A DNA stretch of 64,000 nucleotides from Flavobacterium sp. SLB02 (GTDB lineage Bacteria > Bacteroidota > Bacteroidia > Flavobacteriales > Flavobacteriaceae): NCBI RefSeq assembly GCF_009664855.1, contig NZ_CP045928.1, positions 5,294,119-5,358,118 of the forward strand, read 5' to 3'. The notes below the pieces were generated by a model. It saw only the letters and a program-made list of their open reading frames with translations. It was not told the DNA's origin and searched no databases. Positions 1-13,400 of the stretch are shown piece by piece. Each line of letters starts with the position of its first letter. Within the stretch, counting starts at the first letter, position 1. A program made the position numbers and the translations under genes.

Positions 1-1285
1 TCTTCAGGCAAAATTAGCTGCCGATGCTAAAGCCAAAGCTGATGCAGCAGCACTACAAGCTAAATTAGCTGCCGATGCTAAAGCGAAAGCCGATGCAGAA
101 GCTCTTCAGGCAAAATTAGCTGCCGATTCTAAAGCCAAAGCTGATGCAGAAGCTCTTCAGGCAAAACTAGATGCGGATGCTAAAGCGAAAGCCGATATGC
201 AAGCTGCACAAGCTAAGTTATTGGCAGATCAAAGAGCAAAAGCGGATGCCGAAGCTACAGAAAGATTACAAGCTGAAGAAGAAACAAGACAATTGAGATT
301 AGCAGAAGAAGCGCGTGAAGCAAAATTATTGGCCGATGCCAAAGCGAAAGCGGATGCCGAAGCACTTCAGGCAAAATTAGCCGCAGATGCAATTGCAAAA
401 GCAGCTTCAGCTCCAAAAGACGATACAGCAAAAGCGATAGATGATTTAACACAATCTATCGAGAATTCGGTTAAAAATCAAAAAGATTTATTGTCTCAGT
501 TCAATACCACTGTGGCTAATAAACAAAGAGATTTGAATGACTTAAAAGAAGAGAATGATTTAAGTGAAAAAGGAATCTATAAAGAGCCAAAACCTTTCAA
601 AAGTGTTGCGGCCGAAAACAGCCAGTTAGAGGCTTTAAAAACACAACTTGCGGATGCTAACAGAATCCAAAAAGATGAAATCGCTAAGCTGACTAATTTA
701 TATAACGAAAGACTTAAAAAATTCCCGAATAAAAATGATGCTTTAAATAAGGCATATCTGGATAAGATCAACCAGTTGAAAGCAGCACAATTAAAAATGG
801 AAGAAGACAGTGCCACTTTACTTTCGAATTTAGAACGTATTAAAGCTGAAACTGAAATTGAGAAAAAACGTAGAATCAAACGTGCAGCGTACGAAAATGA
901 TCAGGGAAGATATGCGCAGGACGTTGCCGCTCTTAAACGCATTAAAGAAACGACTAAGATAAGCAGTACACCATTAACCGCAAGTGATTTTGATTTTGGT
1001 GAAGACCAGTCGAATATGCAGATTATCAAGAATATTAAAAATTCTGATAGCGGTTATTATTTAATTATTGCAGTTCACAATAGTGTAGAAAAACGTGATC
1101 AGTTCCTTGCAAAAGCAGTTGCAGCAGGACGTTCAGATGTTAATTTCTTTTACAATGTAACAACAAGTAAATATTATATCTATTACGAGAAATTCGAAGG
1201 TTTATCTGAAGCAACTAAGGCATTAGAAGCAAAAGGAACCAAGCCATATAACGGGAAAATGGCCATCGTAAAAGTGGAGAATTAA
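1..1285 (+). CDS. sprD: SprD-like gliding protein, 3' end only
   Basis: The frame is open from base 2, so the gene starts left of the window; an internal ATG at 197 is not the true start. The visible part begins with an Ala/Lys-rich helical repeat of 17 residues (type LQAKLAADAKAKADAEA), followed by a long charged coiled-coil-like region. The last 80 or so residues (DSGYYLIIAVHNSVEKRDQF onward) form a mixed alpha/beta SPOR-like domain ending in MAIVKVEN. It lies directly upstream of sprB on the same strand. In Flavobacterium johnsoniae the operon order is sprC-sprD-sprB-sprF, so sprD is the expected gene; the name rests on synteny rather than on sequence recall. SprD is needed for normal SprB-dependent motility there. 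A structural coiled-coil protein of the cell envelope is the cautious description. Confidence 0.6.
   Translation, partial: LQAKLAADAKAKADAAALQAKLAADAKAKADAEALQAKLAADSKAKADAEALQAKLDADAKAKADMQAAQAKLLADQRAKADAEATERLQAEEETRQLRLAEEAREAKLLADAKAKADAEALQAKLAADAIAKAASAPKDDTAKAIDDLTQSIENSVKNQKDLLSQFNTTVANKQRDLNDLKEENDLSEKGIYKEPKPFKSVAAENSQLEALKTQLADANRIQKDEIAKLTNLYNERLKKFPNKNDALNKAYLDKINQLKAAQLKMEEDSATLLSNLERIKAETEIEKKRRIKRAAYENDQGRYAQDVAALKRIKETTKISSTPLTASDFDFGEDQSNMQIIKNIKNSDSGYYLIIAVHNSVEKRDQFLAKAVAAGRSDVNFFYNVTTSKYYIYYEKFEGLSEATKALEAKGTKPYNGKMAIVKVEN
2..415 (+). repeat. 51-bp in-frame tandem repeat coding for a 17-residue helical unit
   Basis: Five head-to-tail 51-bp units run at 2-52, 53-103, 104-154, 155-205 and 206-256. 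After a 57-bp interruption (257-313) two more units follow at 314-364 and 365-415. Units at 2-154 differ at only a few bases; those further 3' are more diverged. The period is a multiple of three, so unit gain or loss keeps the frame. The array runs off the left edge, so its full copy number is unknown. Confidence 0.9.
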
Positions 1286-1311
1286 TTGAAAATATATAAT
1301 TAAAAATTTCA

Positions 1312-1335
1312 GTCCTTCTGAATTTTCAGAAGGAC
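1312..1335. other. Perfect 11-bp hairpin in the sprD-sprB spacer, without a T-tract
   Basis: GTCCTTCTGAA pairs perfectly with TTCAGAAGGAC across a 2-nt loop. The downstream strand continues AGTAAAATAAATG, so the U-run of a rho-independent terminator is missing. The sprB operon is co-transcribed in F. johnsoniae. A partial attenuator, an RNA processing site or an mRNA-stability element are all possible. Confidence 0.6.
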
Positions 1336-1410
1336 AGTAAAATAAATGTTTAGAACGCTTTAATTTATTTTTTAATGCCCCTTAAAAAATTTCAGGACAA
1401 GCAAAACAAA

Positions 1411-4400
1411 ATGAAGACTATGAAAAAACCTACTATTTTTAAAGTATTTATTGCAGCGGTACTTGTATTGCTAAGTATCTCTTCTCACGCCCAGTTAAGA
1501 AAGGGTTTTACTCCAAGAAAAACAACCAGTTTAAATGGAGATATTTTAGTTATTGGAAACAATATTCTCAATAGAGATAATGGAAATGGTGAGCGTCCTA
1601 AAGATCCTTACGATGTAATTGGTGAAGACAGTAAGTTAAATGACGATTTCACTATGAAATATATTGATATTGATAATAATACTGATACATATAATTCAAG
1701 TTCTGCAAAATTAACAATTCCGCAAGCTAGTAAAACTTGTTATGAAATTGTGTATGCTGCTTTATATTGGGGCGGAACTTATCGTGGTACGGATAGGAGT
1801 AAGATTAATCAAGTCAAATTTAAGAGTCCCACAGCAGCTTATAAAACTATCACAGGAGAATTGCTTTTTGATGAAGGTGGTGCTGGTGTATCAAATCCAT
1901 ACGTAGCCAAACCATATGCTTGTTTTAAAGAAATTACAAATGAAGTTATTGCTGCTAAAGAGGGAGATTATACTGTAGGAGATATAGTTTGTACTGAAGG
2001 GAAATTTGCTCCAGGAGCCAGTGCAGCAGGTTGGTCTATTTTTATAATCTATAAAGATCCTTTACTGCCTAATAAATATATTACTAGTTTTGATGGTTTT
2101 AGTATTATTAGAAGTAGTGATGGTCCATTAGATATTCCTATTTCAGGTTTTAGAACGAATCCTTTTGGAGATGTAAATGTAAAATTAGCTTTTAGCGCTT
2201 TAGAGGGCGATAACCCATTAGAGGGCGACGGTCTGGAAATTAAAGGAGCAAAATCTGCTGCATTTGGAGCTATATCATCACTGGTAAGACCAATTAGAGT
2301 TACAACCGGAAGAAATCCTAAGTCTATACCGAACTTTTTTAATAGTAGTATTTCAGATGGAGATACTTATATGATGGATCGTAATCCTAAAAGTATAAAT
2401 ACACTTGGTTATGATGCTGGTGTTGTAAAAATAGATAACAAAAATAATTCAATAATACAGAACGACGAAACTAATGCAACTCTTAGAATTAGTACTTCTT
2501 CAGATTCTTATTATATGTTTTTTAATGCGTTAGCAGTAGAGATTATTGCTCCAAAAATAGTACTTAGGAAGAATGTGCTAGATAAAGACAATAAGAATAT
2601 TAATGGGAAGCCTGTAACACTAAGTCAGGATCTACAATACGAGATTAATTTTAGGAATGAAGGAAATGATGATGCTAAAAATTTTACAATTACAGACAAC
2701 CTTCCTAAAAATGTAATTTTCGGAGGTCTTAATAGTATTACGATGGACTCCAGAATTACCGCAGCTTATGACCCTGTGGCAAGAAGACTCGTTTTTACTA
2801 TACCTGATGCGTTGGTTGTTGCAAATGGTCCACTAATACCTTACTCAATTAAATTTAAAGTAAAAGTGGTAGATGATTGTAATGAGCTGATTGATGCTTG
2901 TGCCAACAAAATTGAAAATATAGCATTTTCTAAATATTATGGTGTAAAAAATACCACTCCTGAAGGATTTGGAGAAGGAAGTTACTCTACGATTTCGGAA
3001 TGTAATGTTGGAGAACCAACAGCAACAAACTTTTTAGTAGGTATAGATAAATGTTTGTTTAGTAGAGATGTTTCGCTTTGTGGTACCACAACTTTAACGG
3101 CTGCTTTGGGCTATAATACTTATGTATGGAAAGATCCAAACGGAGTTGTTTTTGGTGGTAACAACAGAACAGTTACAATTAACAAACCTGGAAAGTATAC
3201 GGTTGACAATAGTGGCGCAGCCAATTGTGAGCCAATACAACAAACATTTAATGTAACAGATTATCTTGCTTCAACTATTAAAAATCCGATCAAAGGAGAC
3301 AATATTGATCCGGCTACAGGAGAAGCTTTCACATGTGTTAGGGATAAAAAACCGTTTCCTAAAATTTTCTTATGTGGACTTAATGACAAGAGAGACATTG
3401 ATACACAGATTACCGGAGCTACAAAAGTAACGTGGCAGGAAACAACAGATGTGCCTTCAAAAGATGAGCCTAATCCGGAGAGCTGTCCTTATGAAGGAGC
3501 AACAAATTGGACAACAATTGTTGAAAATAGTACTAAATTTACTGCTGACAGACCGGGAGTTTTTAGAGTTGTTGTAAATTATGGGAACACTTGTGTGGTG
3601 ACACATTATTTTAATGTTTACCAAAACAAACTGGATTCTAAAGCTGAAAAGCAAGATATCATTTGTAATACCAAAGGATGGATTAAAGTTACAAATCCAC
3701 CTGAAAATACAGGTTATAATTATAGCCTTGATGGGGTTAATTATCAACCTGAAAGTACTTTCTATAATGTTCCGAAAGGAAGTTATAAAGTTCAGATTAG
3801 ACAGACTGTATTAATAGATGGTCAAATCTCAGCATGTCCTTTCTTTGTGGATGTTAATGTTGAAGAACTTGAATTTAAAACAGATCTTAAAGCAACTAAC
3901 CCAATTTGTACAGGAGATTTAGGAACTATAACTGCAACTATAAGTAATGTTCCAGGAAATTATAAATTTATTCTTAGAAAAAAAGGAACTACAGCTGAAA
4001 TTCAAAATACAGGATTAATAACAGATAATTACAAGGTATTTACTGGTGTTGAACCAGGTTTTGTATATGAGGTAATTATGTCTACTGCCAATAATGGCTG
4101 TAGTGTAATTAAAGAAGTAGAAGTTTTTGATTATCGTTTAACAGCTGAAGCTAAAGTTACTAAAACACTATCAGAATGTGGTGCGGGAGAAATTCTGGTA
4201 ACGGTAAAAGGAGGAACTCCAAGACCGGGACCACCACCATATTATATGTATTACATAAACGGGAATGTTAATTATGTTACAAATCCTAAAATAGTTGTTA
4301 CAGCGGAAACTTTACCTGCAGATGGTATCTTCAATATAGAGGTTGTCGATGACAAAGGATGTAAAGTTATGGCGCTTCCGGTAAAAATGGTTATGGTTCC

Positions 4401-7400
4401 AAAACCTACTATTACAGTTACACCTAGTAATGTTGATTGTTACGGAACTAACGGAGGTCAGATTAAAATTGATGTTTCACCTGCAGACTCTGGTTATGCC
4501 GTTTCATACAGCCTTAATAACGGAGCATTTAATTCTATTTCACCAATAACTAATCTTGCACCGGGAAGTTATTCACTTGTTGTAAAATATGTATATGAGG
4601 GTGCAGAATGTTTAGATGAGCCAAGAATAATAAAAATTACAGGTCCAGAAAATGCATTAAGTGCTTCTGCAGGAGTCTCTGAACTGGCTGGTTGTGGTCT
4701 GCCAGGATTTGAACATCAGGGAAAAATCAGAATTACAAATGTACAAGGAGGAACACCTCTTTATACTTATAGTTTTGATGATCAAAAAACCTGGATAAAT
4801 GAGAACGAAGCTTTTGTGGATCCGGGAAAATATACTGTATACGTTAAAGACAGTAAAGATTGTGTTTACGCAATGAAAGATATTGTTTTAGATCCTAAAC
4901 CAGCAGATCCTTCTATTGAGCCAAACCCTAAAGTAGTTTACAATTGCAACGGAACCGGAAATGCAACTATTGTAGTAAACAATACAGGTGGAGCAAATTA
5001 TACTTATGAGTACTATATTGATACCAAACCAAATACCCCTATTACCAGCAATGTATTTAATAATGTTCCTGTAGGGAAACATGTAATATCAGTAAAATAC
5101 AAAGCTGTTTCGGCAGCAACATATAGTAACTTATTACAAGAAGATTTTGGACAAGGAGGATATACTACAACTCCTGGAATCAGCCCGAAATATTGTTTTG
5201 AAGATGAAACGACTCCACATCCGGCAACTTTTCCATCGATATGTGGTAACATCAATGATTATCAGATAAACGATGGTAAATATGCTGTTGCAAGTAGTAT
5301 AAAAACAACTTTTGGAGGTACTTGGGTAGTTGCAAAAGATCACACTTTACCTGCTGATAAATTTGGAAGATTTTTATGTGTTAATATCGGAAGTTCAGCT
5401 GGAGTTGGAGGTATTATTTACAGTAAACCTATTAAAGATGTTATTGTAGATCAACCTGTAATTATTTCATTATGGGCAGAAAATTTAATGAAGAGTACTA
5501 CTGGATCCAATTATTACGATCCTGAATTAACTATACAATTAGTTAATGACCTAGGCGGACCAGGAGAAACTATCGTTGCAACAACCGATACGGCAAATCC
5601 TTGGAAAGTACCAAGAAATGAAATTTGGAATTATAAAGAATTGTCTTTAAATCCTGGTGCATACAATAATCTTAGTTTTGTAATTCGTTCTTATAATAAT
5701 AAATTCAGCGGAAATGATTTACTTGTAGATGATATTTGGGTTCGTCAATTACCTAAATCTTGTATAACAGAGAAGAAATTTGATGTTATTATCGAAACCA
5801 ACAAAGCATTTAAAGTTTCAGAACCTGTAATTGACAATGCCACTTGTAGTGATAAAAACGATGGTAAGATCACACTTACTGTTGAAAATTTTGATGCAAA
5901 AGATGGATTTAAATATTCTCTTGATAATGGTGGAACCTGGAATACAGCAACAACCTCACCATTTACCATTTCTGGATTAGCCAAAGGAAATTATAAAATT
6001 ATCGTTAAGAATGATGATGCTGGATTATGTCAAAGTTCTTTCGAAAAAGAAATAACAGCACCAACAACGATTACCACAACAGCAAGTGTTACAAAACCTT
6101 CTACATGTATTTTGGGAGCGTCAATTACGGCTATTCCGGTAGGAGGTTCGCCTAAATATACTTACGAACTTTATCATGCAAATGGTACGATTTACAGAAC
6201 CAGTGACAAAGCTACATTTGATGATGTACCAGAGGGATCCTATTTTGTAGTAGTTAAAGATAAAAACTCTTGTGCTTCTTCAGCTTCAGATCCTGTAGAA
6301 GTAAAAGATCCGACTAAACCAAAAATAACCTTGGACGAGTCTTCTGACTTATGTTATGATGCTGCCAATAAAGCCACTATTGTTGTTAAAGTAGAGGGAG
6401 GAATAGCGCCTTTCTATTACAGCTTGAACGGAGCAACAGCTCAAAAAGATAATAATAAATTTGAAGTTGGGCCAGGAACATACTCAGTTGTAGTAACAGA
6501 CGGTAACGGATGTATTGCTGATGCAATTACAGGAATTCAAATTGGAAAACAAATTATTGCAAGTCCTCGTATAACTAAATTAATAGACTGTACATTAACA
6601 CCGGAAGCTGAAATCACAATTGTTGCTTCAGAAGGAATTGCGCCTTATACTTATAAAGTATCAGAAGACGGTGGAACTACTTTTGCTGATATGACTAGTA
6701 ATATCTATAAAACATCTAAAGTAGGTAGTTATGTATTTAAAGTTACAGATTCAAAAGGATGTTCTGTAGTTACTGCTGCTGCAAAAGTAGATACAAAACT
6801 AACTCCAACAGCTTCAATAGCAAGCCAGACAAATCCAAAATGTAATAATGACTCAAATGGTTCATTTACAGTTTTACCAGCAGGAGGATCAGGGCCAACT
6901 TACCAATTTAAATTTAATGGTGGTAGTTATGGTACATCTGCTACGTATTCAAACTTAAATGCGTTTGTAGGTGCAGTAAATACCAGAAAATATACGTATC
7001 AGGTAAAAGACAGTAAAGGTTGTGAATCAATAGTTTATGAAGTTACTTTAACTAACCCAACAAAAGTTGCAGTTAAAGGTAGTTTCCCGGCTAATACAAC
7101 TTGCAGCACCAGCACGGTAATCACTATTATCGGTGAAGGTGGAGCAGGCGGTTACAAATATAATTTTGATGGTGGCACAAGTTATAATGATGTAACTACC
7201 AAAACAGTTACAAATACAACTTCTGAGCAAACGATTAAATTTTATGTAAAAGATGCTAACGGATGTACAGCCGAAAATGAAATTAAAGTTCCGGCATTTA
7301 ATCCGCCAACTTTAATTAATTTTTCTGTACCGGCAGCAATTACTTGTAATAAAAACAACACAAGTCTAACGCTTACAACAACTGGCGGAATTGCTCCAAT

Positions 7401-10400
7401 TACTTATGAAGTAACAGGAGGACCAACTTCACCACCTTCAAACACTACAGGTATTTTTACAGGATTAGTGGCAGGTGAGTATTCATTTAAAGCAACAGAT
7501 GCGAGAGGATGTAGTGTAAATGATAAGAAAACTATTGACCAAGCAGTTAAAATCAAAGCTGAAGGTTCAAAAGTAGATGAAGTATGTTATGATGCTAAAA
7601 ATGGTAAAGCTTCATTTACAGTGTCTGACATAAGCAGTACAGGTAACTTTAGCTATACTTTTTCTCCAAATACTGGTACTCCAAACGTCAACGGAAATGT
7701 AGTAACCTATACTAATTTAGCTCCGGGAACCTATACTTTTGTTGCAACTGATCTTGCAACAGGATGTAGTTCAGATAGCAAACAGGTAACTGTGGGTACT
7801 GCAACTGCAATTAATTTTACTGTTAATGCATCAAAAATTAGTTGTAATAATAAAATTGCAACGCTTACAATAACAGGTATATCAGGAGGTAGCGGTAACT
7901 ATACTTATGCTTATGCAAAAAGTCCGTCTACTGTTCCAAGTACCCCTTACGGAACAATTTTAACAGTTGATACAGCTGTTTTAACAACTAGTATAGATGT
8001 TTATGTAAAAGATGTAAATAATTGTGCGGTTAAGAAAACAATTGCAATACTAACAGAAGATCTTCCAACTATCAATCCTATTGCAGCGCAATGTTATCCA
8101 GGAAGTCCTGTTTCTGTAACAATTACAGGAACTTTTGCAACACCGGCAACATTTAGTAAAAATGGTACTGATTTTGGAGATTCAGCTACATTTAGCTTAA
8201 CTCCTGGAAATTATAAATTAACAGTAAAAGATAAATTTGGTTGTGAAGCTTTTATCAATTACATAGTTGCTCAGCAGTTAACAATTACACCAGAGGTAGT
8301 CGTAGATACTGATTGTACATCAGAAACAACTATCAAGTTAACTTCTGGCGGTGGTAAAGGTATTCATACTTTTGCAGTTTCATTTAATGGAGGAAGCTAC
8401 TCAACAGTTGCAAGCCCTTATACTGCAACTGCAGCGGGAACTTACAAGTTTAGAGTTAATGATAGTGCTAATCCAGTTTGTTATGCTTATACAGCAGATA
8501 TTCCGGTAACACTTAAAGCAACTGTTTTAACATTTGATACAAGTCATAAGGATGTTAAATGTTTTGGTGGTGCCACGGGAAGTATTTTAGTTACACCAAC
8601 TTCCGGAAAAGCGCCACATACATACTCTATTAAGAGAGTTGGAACTCCGGCTACAAATTATACAATAAATAATCCTTCTGGATTAATAGAAGGAACTTAT
8701 AATATCGTTGTTAAAGATGCCATAGGTTGTGAGGGTACTACACAAGTGGTAATTAAGCAGCCAACAGAACTTAAAGCAGATGCAAAAATTGATGCATTTA
8801 CTTGTAATACTTCAAATACTAAAGAATCTAAAGATGTTGTTATAACAGCAATAGGAGGAATATTACCATACACTTATAGTTTTAATAACGGATCATATGG
8901 TAATTCAAATACTTTACAAGTAGCTGATAACACTAAAGTACAAACCGTTAAATATTCTGTAATGGATGGTAATGGTTGTGAGACAGGTATACAAACACTT
9001 ACAATACAACCGCTTAATCCGCCTAAAATTGAAAAAGTTGTTGCAACTCCTATCTATTGTAATCCTACTGCAAGTCAAAAAAGTACAGCTACAATTACTT
9101 TAGTTAACGGTAGTGGTGCAGTAACTTCATATACAATTGTTTCAGGACAAACTAATACAACTGGTGCTACAAATGGAATTTTCACTGATCTTGTTTCAGG
9201 TAACTATACTTTTAGAGCAACAGCTGCTAATGGTTGTTATGATGAATTCAATATAAATATTCCTCCATTGGTTTCAATGACTGCAATAGCAACTAAACTT
9301 AATGATGTTTACTGTTTTGCAATTCCAAAAGAAAAAACAGGAAATATTAGATATAATGTTGGAAAATTTACAGGTTCATACAGCTACTCAATAAACGGTG
9401 CAACTCCTATAGCAAATCAAACATTAAATACTTTTACCTTATCTAATCTTGAGGAAGGTCAGTATGATGTATTATTTACAGATGAAACTACAAATTGTAC
9501 TGTTTCAACAAAAATTACAATTGTTCAGCCTGCAAATCCTTTAGAGTTATTTTTAGATTCTAATGTAAATGCAAATTGCGGAAAAGCGACTTCTAAAGTA
9601 ACAGTTCATGCTACAGGAGGAACGCTTGACTATAAATATGCTTTCGTGCAAAATAATGTTACTCCAGCAGATTCTGATTATAAAGATGCTGCAAGCGCTG
9701 ATCTAAATCCAACAACAAATGCAAATTGGGATGTTTGGGTAAAAGACGGTAATAAGTGTACCGTTAAAATAGATGTACCTATTGCTAAAGATTTAGCACC
9801 AACGGTTACTGCTGAAGTAAAAAATCAATGTACTGCTTCTGGAAATGCATTTATAATTGAAGCTGAAGGTCATGGTGGTGTTGCGCCATATACTTTTACA
9901 ATTAATACAGGTGTTGTACCAAATCCGTCAAATACATTTACGGTAGGAGCAGGAACTTATACCATTACTGTAAAGGATGCTAACGGTTGTACGGGAACTA
10001 CAAGTGTTACTGTTTATGATGCAATGACTGTAAGTGCAGAGTTGACTACGGGGCTTACATGTACATTAGTTACTCCAATTGATGGTAATATAAGAGTTAA
10101 AGTTGTAAGTGGAGGTAAACCAGGTTTCACTTATAAAGTAAAAGTTGATGCAGGTACTTATCCAGTTACAGGAAATACTTTTACAGGAACATTTTTCGAT
10201 TATCCAGTTTCAACAGCTGGTATCTATCAATTCGAAATTACTGATGCAAACGGATGTAAAAAAGAAACAGTTGCAGTTGAAGTTAAAGATCCTGAAGCAG
10301 TGACAGCTAAAGTAACCCTTGTAAGTCCTACTTGTAATGGGGATAAAGACGGATCAGTAAAACTGGAAGCATTAACAGGAGTTGGGCCATTTAAATATAG

Positions 10401-13400
10401 TTTTAATGGCGGAGCTTTCATTGATCAATTTGTTTACGGTGGTTTAGCAGCAGGAAGCTATGCTTATGTTGTTAGAGATAGTAAAAATTGTGAAGTTAGT
10501 GGTACAGCGAATGTCTTAGCTCCTGCAGCGATTGATACTGATATTAATTTAAATGGAATTACATGTAACAGCACACAACCAGGAAGCATAGATATTAAAC
10601 TTAAAACTACTTCTGGAGGTACGGCGCCATTTACGTATTATTTATATGATAATACTATGACACAAATAGATACCTACACTGCAAATACAATTGCAGATGC
10701 AAAGACATACCATAATTTCCCTAATTTAGTTTTCGGTGATTATTTCATTAATATAGTAGATGCAAAAGGATGTAAGTTTGAAAGTACTGCATTAAGAATT
10801 GCACCGCCTCCTTATTTAAAATTTAAAGCGCAAGCAATAGGTCTAAATTGCGATGAAGGTATCTCTGTTAAATTAGAGCTACTAGCTGGTTCAGGTGTTC
10901 CGGATTTCACATATTCTATTTATGGACTTGGTACTTCATCTGGTGCTATACCAGACAGAGAATACACTTTTGTTGGTTTAGAACAAAATACGAACTACAC
11001 TTTTATGGTGGTAGATGCCAATGGTTGTCCATCTTATTTCGATTATAAAACACCTAAGATTTCAAACATGACCGTTACGGCTACACCAAAAAATGTAACT
11101 TGTTACGGCTCTGGTAATGGTGAGGTAAGTTTTGAAGTAACTGATTTAGGAGGGACTGCAATTTATTATGAAGTAAGAGATAATTTGACCAATTTGCCAA
11201 TTGCAACTCCAAAATTTGGTAATATTACAACAGCTCCATACAGTGCAACAATAACAGGTTTATTGCCTGGTAATTACACGCTTTATGTGAAAGAAAACAT
11301 AACTAATTGCTCATCTACCGCTGTTTTCCAAATAAAACAGCCAGCATCAGCACTGAAAGCGTCAGTTACGAATGTGATAAATGCAAATTGCAACAAAGGT
11401 GCGATTGTAACGGTTACTGCTGGTGGTGGAACAGGGCCATATCAATATGGTATTTACGATCCGCTTACAGCTACAGCGCCAACTTCGTTTGGTGATGAAA
11501 ATGTTTTAGAATTGCCTTATAGTGCTACTACTACAAATTGGAATATTGTAGTAAAAGATAGCCAGGGTTGTCCTGTTACTTTAGGTCAGGTGATTACTAA
11601 AGATCCAAGTCCGGAAATTACTTTAGCTGTAGCTAATAAATGTGTGGCTCAGGATAAATACGGAATTGAGGTTACTTTAAGCAACGCAGGAATAGCGCCA
11701 TATTATATAAAATTGGATAATGGTTTATTTGAAAAATATACAGGTACTTTCCCTTATACGATAACTGATCAACATTCAGGAAGTCATAAAGTTACAATCA
11801 AAGACAAAAATGATTGTGAATATGAACAAACTATTACTATTGATGAGCCTCTTAAATTAGTGCCATCTCCATCTTTACTACCTGATTGTGGTATTAGTAA
11901 TGGTGCAATATCATTTGTTCCAACTGGTGGCTCAGGTGACTACAGTTATAATATTAGTCCAAATAACCCTGGTATGTTAATAGATCCTATTGCTAAAACT
12001 GTTACAGGTCTTACAGAAGATATTACGTATACCTTAACGATGACAGATAATGTTAATACGGGTTGTTCTACTAGTGCAGAATTTAAATTAGAAAAAGGAA
12101 CTGATGTTACTTTTGATGCTGTGGTAACTAATGTACTTTGTAAAGGTGGAGCTACTGGAACAATTACAGTAAATTTATTGGCAGGAAATAATGATCCGGC
12201 TTATACTTATGCTATTTCATTAGTCTCAGGTGCAGCTTTACCGGCAGGTATTGTACAAACAGATAATGTATTTACAAATCTTCCTAAAGAAAACTATAGA
12301 ATTACCGTGACTTCTAAGAGAAAATGTTCGCTATACTTAGATTATCAAGTTGGGGAACCAACAGATGATTTAGAAGTTAAGCATACTCTTAAAGATTTTG
12401 GATGTCTTACAGGAAATAATCCGGAAGAAGCTGAAGTAACATTTGAAGCAACTGGAGGAACAGGTTCATATAAATATCAATATAGTTTTGATGGAGGCTT
12501 AAATTCTGACGGTAGTAAAGTGATTATTCCAAATGATAAAAACTCGCATACAGTAGATTATTTTGTAACTGATGCCAATGGTTGTACAGCAAATGGAAGT
12601 GTAACAGTTAGTCCTTTCATACAATTAACAGATATTGATTTTGATGTAACAGTAGAACCTACTTGTCCAGATGAATTAACAGAAGTTACTTTAACGGCAG
12701 TTGGTGGTTATGCAATTGATAAATACGAAATGATTGCTCCAACGTATCATGATAACTTAACTTCACCAGTATTTGCTGGCTTAAGTGCAGGTACTTATAT
12801 GTTTAGAGTGACAGATGCTAGAGGATGTTCTGTAGAAAGACCATATACAATTAAAAATTTAACTAAAATTAATATTGTTAAGACATCATCAGTTAATGTA
12901 AGCTGTAATACAGCAAACGGAACTGATAATAATGGAGAAGCAACTTTTACAGTTTCTGATTTTAGTTCAACTGGAAACTATTCGATTGCAGTAACAAGTA
13001 ATCCAACCGGATTGGCTTATAACCCACCAACTCAAGCTAATGATGTTATTACATTAACAGGACTTGAACAAGGAGAGTATACAGTAACAATAACAGATAC
13101 TAAAACACAGTGTTCTAAATCGGCTAATGTTATAATTACAATGCCGGCTCCAATTGACTTTACGCCAAATGCGACTAAAGTATATTGTTCACAAGCAGAC
13201 TCAGAAATTACGGTGTCTGGTATAACAGGAGGAACTGCAAATTATACGTATGCTGTTGTTAAAGCTGGTGAAGAAGTTCCTGCTACAACAGAATTCAAAG
13301 ATGTTACTATACCTTTTACAGCTCATACAAATTTAACAGATCTATCATGGGATGTTTATGTACGTGATGTTAAGGGATGTACATCTGTACTTAAACCAAT

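Noticed and set aside
2-415. CRISPR-like array
   Set aside because: Units are in-frame, contiguous and coding, with no spacers and no cas genes.
1375-1410. Extra 12-residue N-terminus for SprB from ATG 1375
   Set aside because: MPLKKFQDKQNK before MKTMKKPT would displace a good signal peptide; ATG 1411 or 1420 fits export better.
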